Positions 26,808 to 36,403 of a stretch of 64,000 bases of DNA are shown here, in pieces. Both the position numbers and the translations under genes were made by a program. Origin of the DNA: Methanosarcina thermophila TM-1 (GTDB lineage Archaea; Halobacteriota; Methanosarcinia; Methanosarcinales; Methanosarcinaceae); the NCBI RefSeq assembly GCF_000969885.1, contig NZ_CP009501.1, positions 1,612,001 to 1,676,000 on the forward strand, written 5' to 3'. Under the pieces are notes generated by a model. The model had not been told where the DNA came from and ran no database searches. It worked only from the letters and a program-made list of their open reading frames with translations. Within the stretch, counting starts at the first letter, position 1. The number at the start of each line of letters is the position of its first letter.

Positions 26808-27623
26808 TCAGGTACCTATCTGGACCGGGCTCAGGATTTTCTTCAGGGTGGAGATTGCAGAGAGGGCTGCAAGGTAACTTGTTTTCGGGTTCTCAGGGGA
26901 GGGAACATTTTCGACTCTGGTGAAAAATTTGCCGAATTTGCCTTCTACGGTTATCTCATGCACGTTTCTGGAAAGGGAAGGGTCGGCTACTACTTTTACT
27001 TTCGTCCGGTCAAAGCCTATACCTGCAAGGCTTATCGTAGCTGCAACATTTACGTTTGCAGGAAAGGCTTTGACCGCTTCTGACGCAGGCCCTTCGAAAA
27101 GCAGGGTTTCTTTTTCGATCTTTTCAAGCTCAATTCCAAGGGCTTCAATGTGTGGGGCTCCTGCAAGGTTCAGAGGCGGTTTTCGGGTAGTAAGGGTAAC
27201 TGAGGAAATTTCGGAAGCCGAGGCGGAATTTATTCCATCTATACCCACGATTGCTCCTGAAGGGAAATACAGCTTGCAATTGTTCTGTTCTGCAAGCCTG
27301 AAGAGTTTTTCCCGGAGTTCTTCATCCGCAAGCGCACCTACACTGAGTACCATTACATCACGCCCTGCTTCAAGAGCCTGAGGTACTATAAGTCTGACAG
27401 CGTTTTGAGAGGCACTTTCAATAACAAGGTCTACGCTTTGCAGTAACTCCTCAATTCTCATATATGCAGGGCTGTACCTTTTCAGGGAGGCTGTAAGTTT
27501 AAGGGCTTTGCTCTGAGAAGAGTCAAAAAGAGCATACAGCTCCGCATCAAAAGCCCCGCTATCAATAGCTCTGCAAATCTGTCCGCCAATAAATCCGCAA
27601 CCAATAACTCCTATTTTCAGCAT
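26808..27623 (-). CDS. nadX: L-aspartate dehydrogenase
   Basis: 271 residues. It oxidises aspartate to iminoaspartate with NAD(P), feeding NadA. The Rossmann motif GVIGCGFIGGQICRAID lies directly at the N-terminus. The substrate domain contains YFPSGAIVGIDGINSAS and SLAGIGFDRTKV. The start ATG 27623 (MLKIGVIG) follows AGGAG; the longer reading would place 11 residues before the Rossmann strand. NadX replaces the bacterial oxidase NadB, which suits an anaerobe. Confidence 0.92.
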   Translation of the reverse strand: MLKIGVIGCGFIGGQICRAIDSGAFDAELYALFDSSQSKALKLTASLKRYSPAYMRIEELLQSVDLVIESASQNAVRLIVPQALEAGRDVMVLSVGALADEELREKLFRLAEQNNCKLYFPSGAIVGIDGINSASASEISSVTLTTRKPPLNLAGAPHIEALGIELEKIEKETLLFEGPASEAVKAFPANVNVAATISLAGIGFDRTKVKVVADPSLSRNVHEITVEGKFGKFFTRVENVPSPENPKTSYLAALSAISTLKKILSPVQIGT

Positions 27624-27876
27624 TCCAGGCTCCTGAGAAACAACCAATAAAATCATGTTGTTTTATTATTACTTCTAGCAGCAGGCTTCATAAGCCTGAG
27701 GACAGGGATACTGTATTCCATTTCCTATCTTTAAATCTTCTGCTGAGCCCCTTTAGTAGAAGATTTACCTTTCTCTATTCATATATAGACTGCTTTCTAC
27801 TGTTTTTACATAATCCGGTAGCAAGGACACCGTACCTCTTATTAATTACGGGATCATAACATAGCAGGGTAAAATT
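27624..27876. promoter_or_regulatory. Divergent promoter region of nadX and nadC
   Basis: The two NAD genes are transcribed away from each other from this 253-base region. TATA-like words occur near 27780-27790 (TATATA) and 27660-27670. No clear palindrome was found. Confidence 0.35.
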
Positions 27877-28701
27877 ATGCTTATTAAAGAAGTTGAAAGA
27901 TTTATAGAAGAAGATCTAGGATACGATGATGTCTCGTGCACTATTGTACCTGACAAACCTGTAGAAGCCATTATTTTTACGAAAGAAGCCTGTGTTATTG
28001 CCGGAATTAAAGAAGCCGAATCAATTTTTTGCTATCTTGGAGTTCAGGATGAGACGACGCTTAAAGATGGAGACCATGTCAAAGAAGGCGATATAATTTT
28101 CAGGCTAAAGGGAGGAGCTGTATCTATCCTTAGAGCAGAAAGGCTTGTCCTGAATTTCCTTGGCCACCTCAGCGGGATTGCAACCCTTACCCGAGCATGC
28201 GTGGATATAGTAAGGAAGCATTCTGAGACCACAAGGGTGGCATGCACCAGAAAAACCACTCCAGGCATAAGGAAATTCGAAAAACTGGCTGTGGCTGCGG
28301 GTGGAGGAGACACCCACAGGTTCAACCTTTCTGATTCGGTTATGATTAAGGATAACCATGTCAAGCTGATGGGAATAGAAGCTGCAATTAATGCTGCGAA
28401 AAAAACCAGCTTCACCCGGAAAATAGAAGTTGAGGTGGAGTCTGCAGAAGATGCCGTGCTCGCTGCAAAACTCGGAGCTGATATTATAATGCTGGATAAC
28501 ATGCAGCCCGAAGCCGTCAGGGAAACACTGGAAATCCTTAAAGAAAAAGGACTTAGAGACTCAGTTATTGTGGAAGCATCCGGAGGGATTTCCCTGGAAA
28601 ACCTTGAAAATTATGCAAAAACGGGAGTGGATGTAATATCTATGGGTTCTCTTATCCATAAGTCCAGATGGATAGATCTCAGCCTGGAAATAATGAGTTA
28701 A
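27877..28701 (+). CDS. nadC: Nicotinate-nucleotide pyrophosphorylase (quinolinate phosphoribosyltransferase)
   Basis: 274 residues. It converts quinolinate and PRPP to nicotinate mononucleotide. Active-site segments: LNFLGHLSGIATLTR, CTRKTTPGIRKFEKLAV, GGGDTHRFNLSDSVMIKDNH, KIEVEVESAEDA, IIMLDNMQPEAV and VEASGGISLENL. The length is standard for the type II enzyme. With nadX and nadA it gives the full aspartate-to-NaMN route in one locus. Confidence 0.95.
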   Translation: MLIKEVERFIEEDLGYDDVSCTIVPDKPVEAIIFTKEACVIAGIKEAESIFCYLGVQDETTLKDGDHVKEGDIIFRLKGGAVSILRAERLVLNFLGHLSGIATLTRACVDIVRKHSETTRVACTRKTTPGIRKFEKLAVAAGGGDTHRFNLSDSVMIKDNHVKLMGIEAAINAAKKTSFTRKIEVEVESAEDAVLAAKLGADIIMLDNMQPEAVRETLEILKEKGLRDSVIVEASGGISLENLENYAKTGVDVISMGSLIHKSRWIDLSLEIMS

Positions 28702-29035
28702 AACCCTTATTAAGGTAGCAACAGGAAGGAATATAAAATATAAAAAAGGAGATAAGAGAAACAGGTAAATCATAAAATTTATGTTGTTAATAGATCAGGA
28801 AAAAATCCGTTAGCTTTAAAGTTCGGTTAGAAACCGAATTCACAGGTCTAAAGGCTTATTTTCAGATTTTTCTTTTAAAAAAGAATAAAAAGAGATCACA
28901 AACTTTATATTTGTTTTTGTTGAAAATATTTAGGGTCAAGGGAGTGAAATTACTGTTAAAAAAGCTTATCTAAAACATTTAAGTAGTAATCTGTTATAGA
29001 CAGGCTTTTTTATCAGGGTCTTTGGGGTAGCAGAA
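28702..29035. other. Intergenic region with a small hairpin
   Basis: TTCGGTT (28822-28828), loop AGA, AACCGAA (28832-28838) form a perfect hairpin about 120 bases after nadC. No gene is seen. The region also carries the promoter of the next gene. Confidence 0.4.
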
Positions 29036-30295
29036 GTGAAACTGAAAAAGATTCATACAACTTTGTTACTTGCGTTTTTCATTCTGCTGGGATCTGGCAG
29101 CACAGCATCGGCAAAAACTGCAATATATGAAGGTGACATTAAGGAAGGGCAGGCATACCAGCTTAATAATTACATAATCGAATTTACTGATATTTTTCCA
29201 GAAGCCAATACAGCCTCATACTATGTTTATGAGAAAGATAAAGAAGTAAAGGACGGCTTGCTGGGTGTAAACAAGACTGCCAATTTTAGTTTTGAGGAAA
29301 AGGGCAAAGTCGAGATGCGTCTTAAGTCGGTGCATGGCGGGAGAGTTGCCACGGTTGTGATTACGCTGTCAAACTACAATCCAGGAGACCTTTATATAAA
29401 CAAACTTCTTGAAAATGGGCGATCTGAAGCAGTTTTTGCAGGTGACCCTGAAGTCGTGATAACAAAAAGCATAGATAAATCGAAAATCAAACTCGGAGAA
29501 ACTGTAACTGTTACGGTAAAGGCAAAGAATATCGGAAACGATACTGCAAATAACATCACGTTTATAGACCCGAAGCAAGAACACTTTGTCCTTGAAGAAA
29601 CCATATATGAAGTCCCAAGTACGATTCCTAAAATGGAGCATGGGGAATCAGTCCCTGAAACGCTCGTTTATATATATAAATTAAAGGCAACCGCTGCGGG
29701 AACTTTTGACCTCAAAGCTGTTAATGCGAGCTACACCAATAGTATCGGGCAGATCTACCAGATATCTTCTAACATACCTTCCATAACTGTGAGTGAAGGA
29801 AACAAATTGCATGCAAACGTGGAAGCCAGAATGAACGTTGACAGCTTATCCGTAGAAAGGAATGAAAAAATAGCCTCGAGCATTATCCTGAGAAACACAG
29901 GTAATGCTCCTGCACAGGCTGTCCGGGTTGATATCCATCTTCCTGAAAGCTTTGAATATGTGGGAGGGGAAGAAGGCATCGAGTCCATCGGTGGAACCCC
30001 CAGGATATACATTGAAACCCTGGAACCAAATAATGATAAAGAATTCACATACACTTTAAGGGCAAAAGAAGTGGGAATCTATAACATAAGTTCCAGGCTT
30101 TCTTATGAATATAATAACGGCATAGAGGCACAGAATCAAAAGGTGAATAATAATTCAACCACTTTGAATATAAATGTGAAAGAAGGAAAGTTCGATTTTT
30201 TAATTAAAAGTCCGCTGTATATTGTAGTTTCTACCATTATTCTGGCAGCTGTGGGTATCCATATATATAGAAAGCATAAAGAATATCGATATTAG
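29036..30295 (+). CDS. Secreted membrane-anchored protein with DUF11/CARDB-like domains
   Basis: 419 residues from GTG. A signal peptide (TTLLLAFFILLGSGSTASA) is followed by a beta domain (about 28-125). Two DUF11/CARDB-type immunoglobulin-like repeats come next: DKSKIKLGETVTVTVKAKNI with GNDTANNITF at about 145-250, and LSVERNEKIASSIILRNTGN with APAQAVRVDI at about 278-385. A C-terminal membrane helix (SPLYIVVSTIILAAVGIHIY) has a short basic cytoplasmic tail (RKHKEYRY). The external part is predicted to bind surface polymer or protein. The next gene on the strand, 127 bases on, is a tubulin-superfamily protein, so the tail could contact it. That link is inferred only from adjacency. Confidence 0.75.
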   Translation: MKLKKIHTTLLLAFFILLGSGSTASAKTAIYEGDIKEGQAYQLNNYIIEFTDIFPEANTASYYVYEKDKEVKDGLLGVNKTANFSFEEKGKVEMRLKSVHGGRVATVVITLSNYNPGDLYINKLLENGRSEAVFAGDPEVVITKSIDKSKIKLGETVTVTVKAKNIGNDTANNITFIDPKQEHFVLEETIYEVPSTIPKMEHGESVPETLVYIYKLKATAAGTFDLKAVNASYTNSIGQIYQISSNIPSITVSEGNKLHANVEARMNVDSLSVERNEKIASSIILRNTGNAPAQAVRVDIHLPESFEYVGGEEGIESIGGTPRIYIETLEPNNDKEFTYTLRAKEVGIYNISSRLSYEYNNGIEAQNQKVNNNSTTLNINVKEGKFDFLIKSPLYIVVSTIILAAVGIHIYRKHKEYRY

Positions 30296-30422
30296 AATAA
30301 TTGGTGGGATATTAGAAAAACAATTCGAGGTAAAACTCTGGGGAGTGTAACCGTAGATCATAAAAGCTGAGAACTAGCTCCAGCAGGAAGATCTCGGAAT
30401 ATCTTCGAAACGGAGGAGTTTT

Positions 30423-31538
30423 TTGCTTAATATACTGATAATAGGAAATGGGCAGTGTGGGAACAGAATTCTTGATGCTATTAACCGGCGTGCTCTGGGA
30501 GGGGGGAAAAACTGCAGCAGACTTGCCAGGTTTTATTCCAGGCAGAAATTTAAGAGCCACGTTGAGACTCTTGCACTGAACACTGCAATTAACGATCTCA
30601 AGGAAATGAAATTTACGAAAGCAAAAGATAGAATCCATATCGAGCATCTGCATGGGGTTGGTGCAAACCGGAATATCGGAAAACAGGTTTTTGGAGAAAA
30701 AAAAGAGAGAATAATGCGGCAGATCGAGGAAAGGGGAAATTTTGATATTGCTTTCGTGATAACCTCGGCATCAGGAGGAACAGGTTCTTCTTTTACCCCT
30801 CTGCTCGTAAAAGAAATGAAGAATAGGTATAACTATCCTGTTTATTGCCTTGTTGTGCTTCCTTTCAGGGAGGAAGGAACGCTTTATCTTCAGAACACTG
30901 CTTTTTCAATCCGGGAAATCCGCCAGAGCGGAACAGATGGGATAATCCTTGCAGATAACCAGTACCTTAAAAACATTGGAGGAAGCATTCAGGAAGCCTA
31001 TAACGGCATTAACGACATGATTGCCGAACGCATTCTTTTCTTGCTCGATGCCCTTGATAGTGAAATGATGATGGTAACTGACCTTGGGGACTTTAAATCT
31101 GTTATGAGCGGGGGAGCAGGTCTTGCAACAATGGGCTTTTTTAAATCAGACAAGGAAACATCTATAAAAACTGCAATCCAGAGTACCCTCTCTCCAGCTG
31201 GACTTCTCTTTTCCACAGATGTATATAAGGAAGCAAGCCGTGCAATGATCATTATAAAAGGCGACCGCAAGTACCTGAACGTAGATGATATCTCAGATGA
31301 AATCGAAAAACTATCCAGAGCCATAGGGCATGTCTTTAAGGGAATAATCGTACGTAGTGGAGAGTATCCCCAGGTTCTGTCCGTACTCACTCTGGAGTCA
31401 GCTCATGAGATGGAAAAACTGTATAATATAGCCATCCAGGCGATTCAGCAGGAAAAGGAGAAAAAACAGAGGGTAGAAAAAGAATCCGAACTGGATAAAA
31501 CATTTTCCATGATCGAGGGACTGGAACCTGAATACTGA
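30423..31538 (+). CDS. Non-canonical tubulin/FtsZ-superfamily GTPase
   Basis: 371 residues from TTG after CGGAGGAG. The N-terminal nucleotide loop IIGNGQCGNRILDAINRRA is closer to the GQCGNQ of eukaryotic tubulin than to FtsZ. The GTP signature is ITSASGGTGSSFTPLLVKEM (about 118-137), a variant of GGGTGSG. The length and the absence of the FtsZ C-terminal tail place it with CetZ-like or other archaeal shape proteins. It should polymerise with GTP in the cytoplasm or beneath the membrane. The helical end (QQEKEKKQRVEKESELDKTF) is charged. Confidence 0.75.
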   Translation: MLNILIIGNGQCGNRILDAINRRALGGGKNCSRLARFYSRQKFKSHVETLALNTAINDLKEMKFTKAKDRIHIEHLHGVGANRNIGKQVFGEKKERIMRQIEERGNFDIAFVITSASGGTGSSFTPLLVKEMKNRYNYPVYCLVVLPFREEGTLYLQNTAFSIREIRQSGTDGIILADNQYLKNIGGSIQEAYNGINDMIAERILFLLDALDSEMMMVTDLGDFKSVMSGGAGLATMGFFKSDKETSIKTAIQSTLSPAGLLFSTDVYKEASRAMIIIKGDRKYLNVDDISDEIEKLSRAIGHVFKGIIVRSGEYPQVLSVLTLESAHEMEKLYNIAIQAIQQEKEKKQRVEKESELDKTFSMIEGLEPEY

Positions 31539-31690
31539 ATTAACTTTTTGTGGATAGCCTCAAAATAAATATTATTATTTGATTTCATCCTGTATTATTC
31601 AATTTTCATTTATTTTTCACTTATCTTAACTTTCATTATCCGAGCTTTATCCCTTTTGAGGAGTTTATCTAATTTTAATCAAAGCTTACC

Positions 31691-31741
31691 CGATCAGTTT
31701 TCATGAAATAAATCTTTTCTTACTCGATCAGTTTTCATGAA
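31691..31741. repeat. Two direct repeats upstream of the ABC importer
   Basis: CGATCAGTTTTCATGAA occurs at 31691-31707 and 31725-31741, one 34-base period apart, with similar following bases (AATCTTTT). They lie about 230 bases before the binding-protein gene. They may be regulator sites. The remainder of 31539-31970 has no gene. Confidence 0.4.
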
Positions 31742-31970
31742 GTTAATCTTTTGCAGCTTTAAATCTACAAAAAAGAAGCATTCACAGATGTCGATTTCAA
31801 TGATTGAACTCAGACTGAACTCAGATAGTGCTGCTAGTTTATGTTCATCAGGCTTTAAAAGTTATAATAGCTCATCAATTTTGAGAATCTTTTAAGATAT
31901 AAATAATAAACAGATAAATTAAGTTAGCTTTATGTAATACTTTCACTCTCTAATTACAGAGGAAAATAAC

Positions 31971-33182
31971 ATGAAAGTGGGATATAGTATTAAATTAAAT
32001 AAAATTATCCTAGTTGGAATACTCATTGCTGCCCTAGTTATTAGTTCGGGATGTGCTGAGGATTCTACTTCGGCTGATAATTCTGAAGTACCGGCTCCGG
32101 CGGAAGCTTCAGGAGCTGTAGATGCCAATGAAGGAGTTGAATCAGCAGAGCTTACACTCACGGATGGGTTTGGCAGAGAAGTGACCATACCCGGGAACGT
32201 GGAAAAGGTTGTTTGCTCGGGATCCGGCTGTCTGCGCTACCTTGTATACCTCCAGGCTGAGGATTATGTAGTAGGAGTCGATAGCATGGAGAAAAAGGTA
32301 AATGAGATTGAAGGCCGCCCCTATTTCCTTGCAAATCCGCAGCTCAAAGACTATCCCCTGATTGGTGAGTTCAGAGGCAAGGATGATCCTGAGAAGCTCA
32401 TTGAGGTTAACCCCCAGATTATCTTGAAAAGCAGCACAACTGGCCAGGCATCGACACAGGCTGCTGCTGAAGCTGACACCCTTCAGAGTAAAACCGGTAT
32501 CCCTGTTATCTCATTCCCTTACGGGTCTTTGAACAATGAGGAGCAAAAAGCCGAAATGTATAGTTCTCTCAGGATTATGGGCGAGGCTGTAGGCAAACAG
32601 GAGAGAGCAGAAGAGGTAATTGCTTATATCGAGGCTACCATGCAGGATCTTGAAAGCAGGACTGCGGACATTCCGAAATCCGAACGAAAGACGGTCTATG
32701 TTGGTGGAGTAAGTATGTCAGGAGCTCACGGAATAGTCTCCACAGAGCCTGCTTACGCGCCGTTCCTCTGGGTAAATGCAGATAATGTCGCAGCCGGCAT
32801 GGGCACAGAACATGCGGATATTGCTAAAGAGGCTCTTGTAGACTGGGATCCAGAGTATATATTTATTGATGTTGGCACCCTCCAGCTCGGTAATGAAGGT
32901 GCAGTTGGAGAACTCAAGAGTGATGCGTCACTTAAAGGGCTTTCGGCAGTAAAGAACGGCAAAGTGTATGGAGTAATCCCCTATAACTTCTACAGCACCA
33001 ACTATGAGTCCGTGCTGGCAAATGCTTATTTTATTGGAAAAGTGCTCTATCCGGACAGGTTTGAAGATATCGATCCTGAGGCAAAGGCTGACGAGATATA
33101 CACTTTCTTTGTTGGCAAACCCGTATTTTCGGACCTTAACGAACAGTACGACAATTTAGGGTTCAAACAGATTCCGCTATGA
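31971..33182 (+). CDS. Substrate-binding lipoprotein of a cobalamin/siderophore-type ABC importer
   Basis: 403 residues. A signal peptide ends in the lipobox ISSGC (about 23-27), followed by a Ser/Glu/Ala linker. The class III binding-protein fold (FecB/BtuF type) begins LTLTDGFGREVTIPGNVEKV, with VNPQIILKSSTTGQ and VDWDPEYIFIDVGTLQLG typical of the two lobes and the joining helix. It captures ligand outside the membrane for the permease and ATPase downstream. In a corrinoid-dependent methanogen a corrinoid ligand is attractive, but iron chelates cannot be excluded from sequence. Confidence 0.82.
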   Translation: MKVGYSIKLNKIILVGILIAALVISSGCAEDSTSADNSEVPAPAEASGAVDANEGVESAELTLTDGFGREVTIPGNVEKVVCSGSGCLRYLVYLQAEDYVVGVDSMEKKVNEIEGRPYFLANPQLKDYPLIGEFRGKDDPEKLIEVNPQIILKSSTTGQASTQAAAEADTLQSKTGIPVISFPYGSLNNEEQKAEMYSSLRIMGEAVGKQERAEEVIAYIEATMQDLESRTADIPKSERKTVYVGGVSMSGAHGIVSTEPAYAPFLWVNADNVAAGMGTEHADIAKEALVDWDPEYIFIDVGTLQLGNEGAVGELKSDASLKGLSAVKNGKVYGVIPYNFYSTNYESVLANAYFIGKVLYPDRFEDIDPEAKADEIYTFFVGKPVFSDLNEQYDNLGFKQIPL

Positions 33183-33202
33183 TGGATGGAGGGTAAAAAC
33201 AG

Positions 33203-34285
33203 GTGCATTTTGCCAGTGGAGCCGTTCCGGAAGACTATCTCGCATATGTGCGCAGGAAGTACTTCTGGATCATGGGGGGGCTACTGCTCCTCTTCTTTAT
33301 GCTTGTTTACTCAATCTCGGTAGGAGCGGTAGAGATCCCTTTTTATAAAGTGGTGCAGACATTATTAGGTCAGGAACCCATAACCAAATCTGATGAGAAC
33401 ATATGGAGGATTGTCTGGAATATCCGGCTCCCTCAAGCTCTAGCTGCAATAGTTGCAGGAGCTGGACTTTCAGTTGCAGGGGTTGTGATGCAATCCATCC
33501 TGCGTAATCCGATAGCATCTCCATTTACGCTCGGCGTTTCAAATGCCGGTGCTTTTGGAGCTGCAGTGTCTGTAGTAGTTCTGGGCACCGGCAAGATGCA
33601 ATCCACAGTTGCAGATGCTGTTATTATAAACAACCCTTACATGACTACAACGGTAGCTTTCCTCTTTTGCCTCCTTGCAACCGGAGTGATCTTGTTAATC
33701 TCGAAAATCCGGGGAACTTCACCCGAGGTAATGGTGCTTGCAGGAGTTGCACTTTCATCTCTCTTCACCGCAGGCACGATGTTTCTCCAGTACTTTGCTG
33801 ACGATACTCAACTTGCAGCAGTCGTATTCTGGACTTTTGGAGATGTAGGTAGGGTAAACTGGGTGGAACTTGAGATAATGACAAGCGTTGTGCTGCTTGC
33901 AATCCTATTCTTTATTGTAAACTGCTGGAACTACAATGCCATAGACGCAGGTGATGAGACCGCAAAAGGTCTTGGTGTCAATGTGGAGAGGATAAGGTTA
34001 ACAAGCATGGTAATTTCAGCCCTAGTCTCGGCAGTGATTGTTGCTTTCCTTGGGGTTATTGGGTTTATAGGGCTTATCTGCCCTCATATGGTTAGAAGAG
34101 TAATAGGAGACGACCAGAAATACCTGATACCCGGTTCCGCCCTATTTGGAGGAATCTTGCTTCTGGTGTCGGATACCGCAGCCAGGCTTATAATATCACC
34201 ATACGTGCTTCCTGTCTCGGTCCTTACGGCTTTCATGGGAGCACCTGCTTTCATTTACTTACTTCTCAGGGGGTACAAAAGATGA
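33203..34285 (+). CDS. FecCD/BtuC-family ABC permease
   Basis: 360 residues from GTG, with about ten membrane helices. Family marks: IRLPQALAAIVAGAGLSVAG, QSILRNPIASPFTLGVSNAG, the TVAFLFCLLATGVILLI helix, and GVIGFIGLICPHMVRRVIGD, which contacts the ATPase. It forms the transport channel as a dimer. It lies 20 bases after the binding-protein gene and overlaps the ATPase gene by 4 bases, so the three genes form an operon. Confidence 0.9.
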   Translation: MHFASGAVPEDYLAYVRRKYFWIMGGLLLLFFMLVYSISVGAVEIPFYKVVQTLLGQEPITKSDENIWRIVWNIRLPQALAAIVAGAGLSVAGVVMQSILRNPIASPFTLGVSNAGAFGAAVSVVVLGTGKMQSTVADAVIINNPYMTTTVAFLFCLLATGVILLISKIRGTSPEVMVLAGVALSSLFTAGTMFLQYFADDTQLAAVVFWTFGDVGRVNWVELEIMTSVVLLAILFFIVNCWNYNAIDAGDETAKGLGVNVERIRLTSMVISALVSAVIVAFLGVIGFIGLICPHMVRRVIGDDQKYLIPGSALFGGILLLVSDTAARLIISPYVLPVSVLTAFMGAPAFIYLLLRGYKR

Positions 34286-35058
34286 TTCTATCTGTAGAAG
34301 AGCTTGAATTCCTATATCGAAACCGTAAAGTCCTTCACGAAATTGCTTTTTCTATTGATGAAGGAGAAATTGTAGCGATCCTTGGACCCAATGGAGTTGG
34401 CAAAACTACACTTTTAAAATGCCTTAACAGGATTCTCCGTCCTAAAGGAGGAACAGTTCATCTTGATGGGAATAACCTTTTTGACCTTGGAACAATGGAA
34501 ATTGCACGCCTTGTAGGATATGTTCCCCAGAGGGTGGAAACCGGAAGGCTGACTGCTTTTGATGCAGTCTTGCTCGGAAGACGACCCCATATCAAATGGG
34601 ATGTAACCGAAAAAGATCTTCAAATAGTCGACTCGGTATTCAGGCTGCTCTCAATGGAAAAACTGCGCCTGACTTATATCGACGAGATGAGTGGGGGTGA
34701 GCTCCAGAAAGTCGCAATCGCTCGCTCCCTCGTACAGGAGCCAAAAGTCCTCCTCCTTGACGAACCCACAAGCAGCCTTGATCTGAGAAACCAGGTTGAG
34801 ATCCTTGCCATTATCAGGCAGATTGTCCTTGAACACGGGATTGCAGCCGTTATGACCATGCACGACCTTAACCAGGCTCTCAGGTACGCAGACAGGTTTA
34901 TTCTCCTGAAGGATGGAAAGGTTCATGCACACGGAGGAGCCGAAGTGATTACACCTCAGGTAATCGAGGAAGTATATGGCTTGCCAGTAGTTATCGGAGA
35001 GATTGCGGGTATGCGGTGCGTAGTTCCCGGAAATCCTGAAGTAGCACTCGTAAAATAA
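34282..35058 (+). CDS. ATPase of the cobalamin/siderophore-type ABC importer
   Basis: 258 residues. Walker A GPNGVGKTTLLKCL (about 34-47), Q-loop VPQRV, signature DEMSGGELQKVAIARSLVQE (about 134-153), Walker B KVLLLDEPTSSLDLRNQ and the switch histidine in MTMHDLNQ. It is the BtuD/FecE type and powers uptake by the upstream permease, overlapping it by 4 bases (ATGA). It is the last gene of the operon. Confidence 0.92.
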   Translation: MILSVEELEFLYRNRKVLHEIAFSIDEGEIVAILGPNGVGKTTLLKCLNRILRPKGGTVHLDGNNLFDLGTMEIARLVGYVPQRVETGRLTAFDAVLLGRRPHIKWDVTEKDLQIVDSVFRLLSMEKLRLTYIDEMSGGELQKVAIARSLVQEPKVLLLDEPTSSLDLRNQVEILAIIRQIVLEHGIAAVMTMHDLNQALRYADRFILLKDGKVHAHGGAEVITPQVIEEVYGLPVVIGEIAGMRCVVPGNPEVALVK

Positions 35059-35139
35059 CCTGTAAAAAGGGTAGGATCTGAAATTCCTTCAAGAAATAAT
35101 TAGCAATAACTTAAAAAGCAGTAGAAAAGAGCAAAAATA

Positions 35140-35270
35140 ACTGACACAGTGAAGCAAAGCCGGTTGGAGAAGTCGGAAAAGACAGAAAAGAACAGGAAAA
35201 CAGAGAAAAACAGAAAAAAGCGAAAAAACAGAGTAAAACAGAGAAAAACAATAACATAAAGGTGAAAAAA
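35140..35270 (-). terminator. U-rich 3' region of the S15 gene
   Basis: On the plus strand the stretch is purine-rich with repeated ACAGAAAA words. Read on the minus strand downstream of rpsO it is a series of T runs, the signal for transcription termination in archaea. It also spans the end of the convergent ABC operon. Confidence 0.4.
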
Positions 35271-35283
35271 GATTTCCAGGTGT

Positions 35284-35742
35284 TTACCTGGTAATCATCA
35301 CCTCTGCAGTTTCAGGCGTGTAGAACCAGTCTTTCGGAAGTACCTTTTCCCGCTTGTAGTACTTAACAAGCCTTCTAATCTTGGACTCGGTAAGGTTAAG
35401 GGAACGTCTGTTATGGATATCTTTCTTGTTAATAGAAAGGTGTTTTCTGAGTCTGAGAGCCTTTACAATCAGATTGGTAAGGTCTTCAGGGACGTTTGGA
35501 GCAACATTGTTCTCCTTAAGAATGGTTGTGATTTTCTTGCCTGTGATAAGCTTGGCATCTGGGACACCGTAGCGGTCTCTTAAAGTCATTCCAATTTCAG
35601 CTGTGGAGACTCCCTGCTTCCAGAGATCGAGAATAATTGTTGTAACTTCGTCTGCGCTGATCTTGCACCATTCAGGCGGCTCAGTTCTGTTTGGCCTGGT
35701 GGAAGAGGACTTGCCTTTTCTTCTAGTATGCATTTTTGCCAT
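35284..35742 (-). CDS. rpsO: 30S ribosomal protein S15 (uS15), archaeal/eukaryotic type
   Basis: 152 residues. It binds 16S rRNA in the platform of the small subunit. The N-terminal archaeal extension ([17 protein letters not shown], then PPEWCKIS) precedes the four-helix core with [19 protein letters not shown] and [20 protein letters not shown]. The length is that of archaeal S15 rather than the bacterial protein of about 89 residues. A TTGATCAA palindrome lies just upstream. Transcribed alone on the minus strand. Confidence 0.95.
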   Translation of the reverse strand: MAKMHTRRKGKSSSTRPNRTEPPEWCKISADEVTTIILDLWKQGVSTAEIGMTLRDRYGVPDAKLITGKKITTILKENNVAPNVPEDLTNLIVKALRLRKHLSINKKDIHNRRSLNLTESKIRRLVKYYKREKVLPKDWFYTPETAEVMITR

Positions 35743-36028
35743 AATATTTCTCCTGATATCAATTGATCAATGCCTGAAGAAAGCTCTTCGGGCTGAAGTT
35801 ATATCTTTACCGACTATAACGGACCAATACATCGATCGGGAGATTTTAATCCGCCACAGCAAACTGCTGCGTGGCTTTTCAGGAATTCCTGCAAAAGCGT
35901 AAATTTTTCGGTAAAAACATCACTAGAGAACGCACCATACCATATATACTTTGTGTTGAGAAGAGGAAGGATTAAGTCTTTTCTAAAGTCCTAAAGAATA
36001 TATAATCTGAGTCTTATAAGAAAGAGGT

Positions 36029-36343
36029 ATGACAGGAGAACCTAAAAAACCATCAAAGACCACTGCTATGAAAATTTTGTGTAATATGGTATTAATCCCG
36101 AACCTTAACGATGAGGTTGAATACTTTACCGTTGATTCTAAAGGATATCCAGCTCCGAAAAAAACAGAATATGCCAATAGGGAAGCAACTATAATTGTAG
36201 GACACAAAGAACGAAGTTACCTTGTGGTTACTCCTGAAGATCGAGTATTCACTGGTGCTTTTAGGAGCAATGGACGACTTTCTTCTGTAGGGCAAGAACT
36301 TGAAGGAAAGGAATTGACAGTTATTATACATATGCCTGAATAA
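36029..36343 (+). CDS. Hypothetical protein
   Basis: 104 residues, preceded by AGAGGT at suitable spacing. The C-terminal two thirds is predicted to be beta-rich (EATIIVGHKERSYLVVTPED, then FTGAFRSNG and LTVIIHMPE). I do not recognise a family. It is monocistronic, between S15 and the pilin-like genes. Confidence 0.5.
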   Translation: MTGEPKKPSKTTAMKILCNMVLIPNLNDEVEYFTVDSKGYPAPKKTEYANREATIIVGHKERSYLVVTPEDRVFTGAFRSNGRLSSVGQELEGKELTVIIHMPE

Positions 36344-36403
36344 AAATAAAAAACTCAACTTTATTTATATAAAAGGATTCAGTGGCAAGTATATTCTCTA
36401 TGC

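Noticed and set aside
30293-30295. TAG stop of the DUF11 protein as pyrrolysine codon
   Set aside because: The protein already ends naturally after a basic tail; readthrough adds only about 24 codons without family features.
31971-35058. Naming the importer btuFCD
   Set aside because: The FecCD/BtuC family carries cobalamin, haem or siderophores; sequence alone does not settle the ligand.
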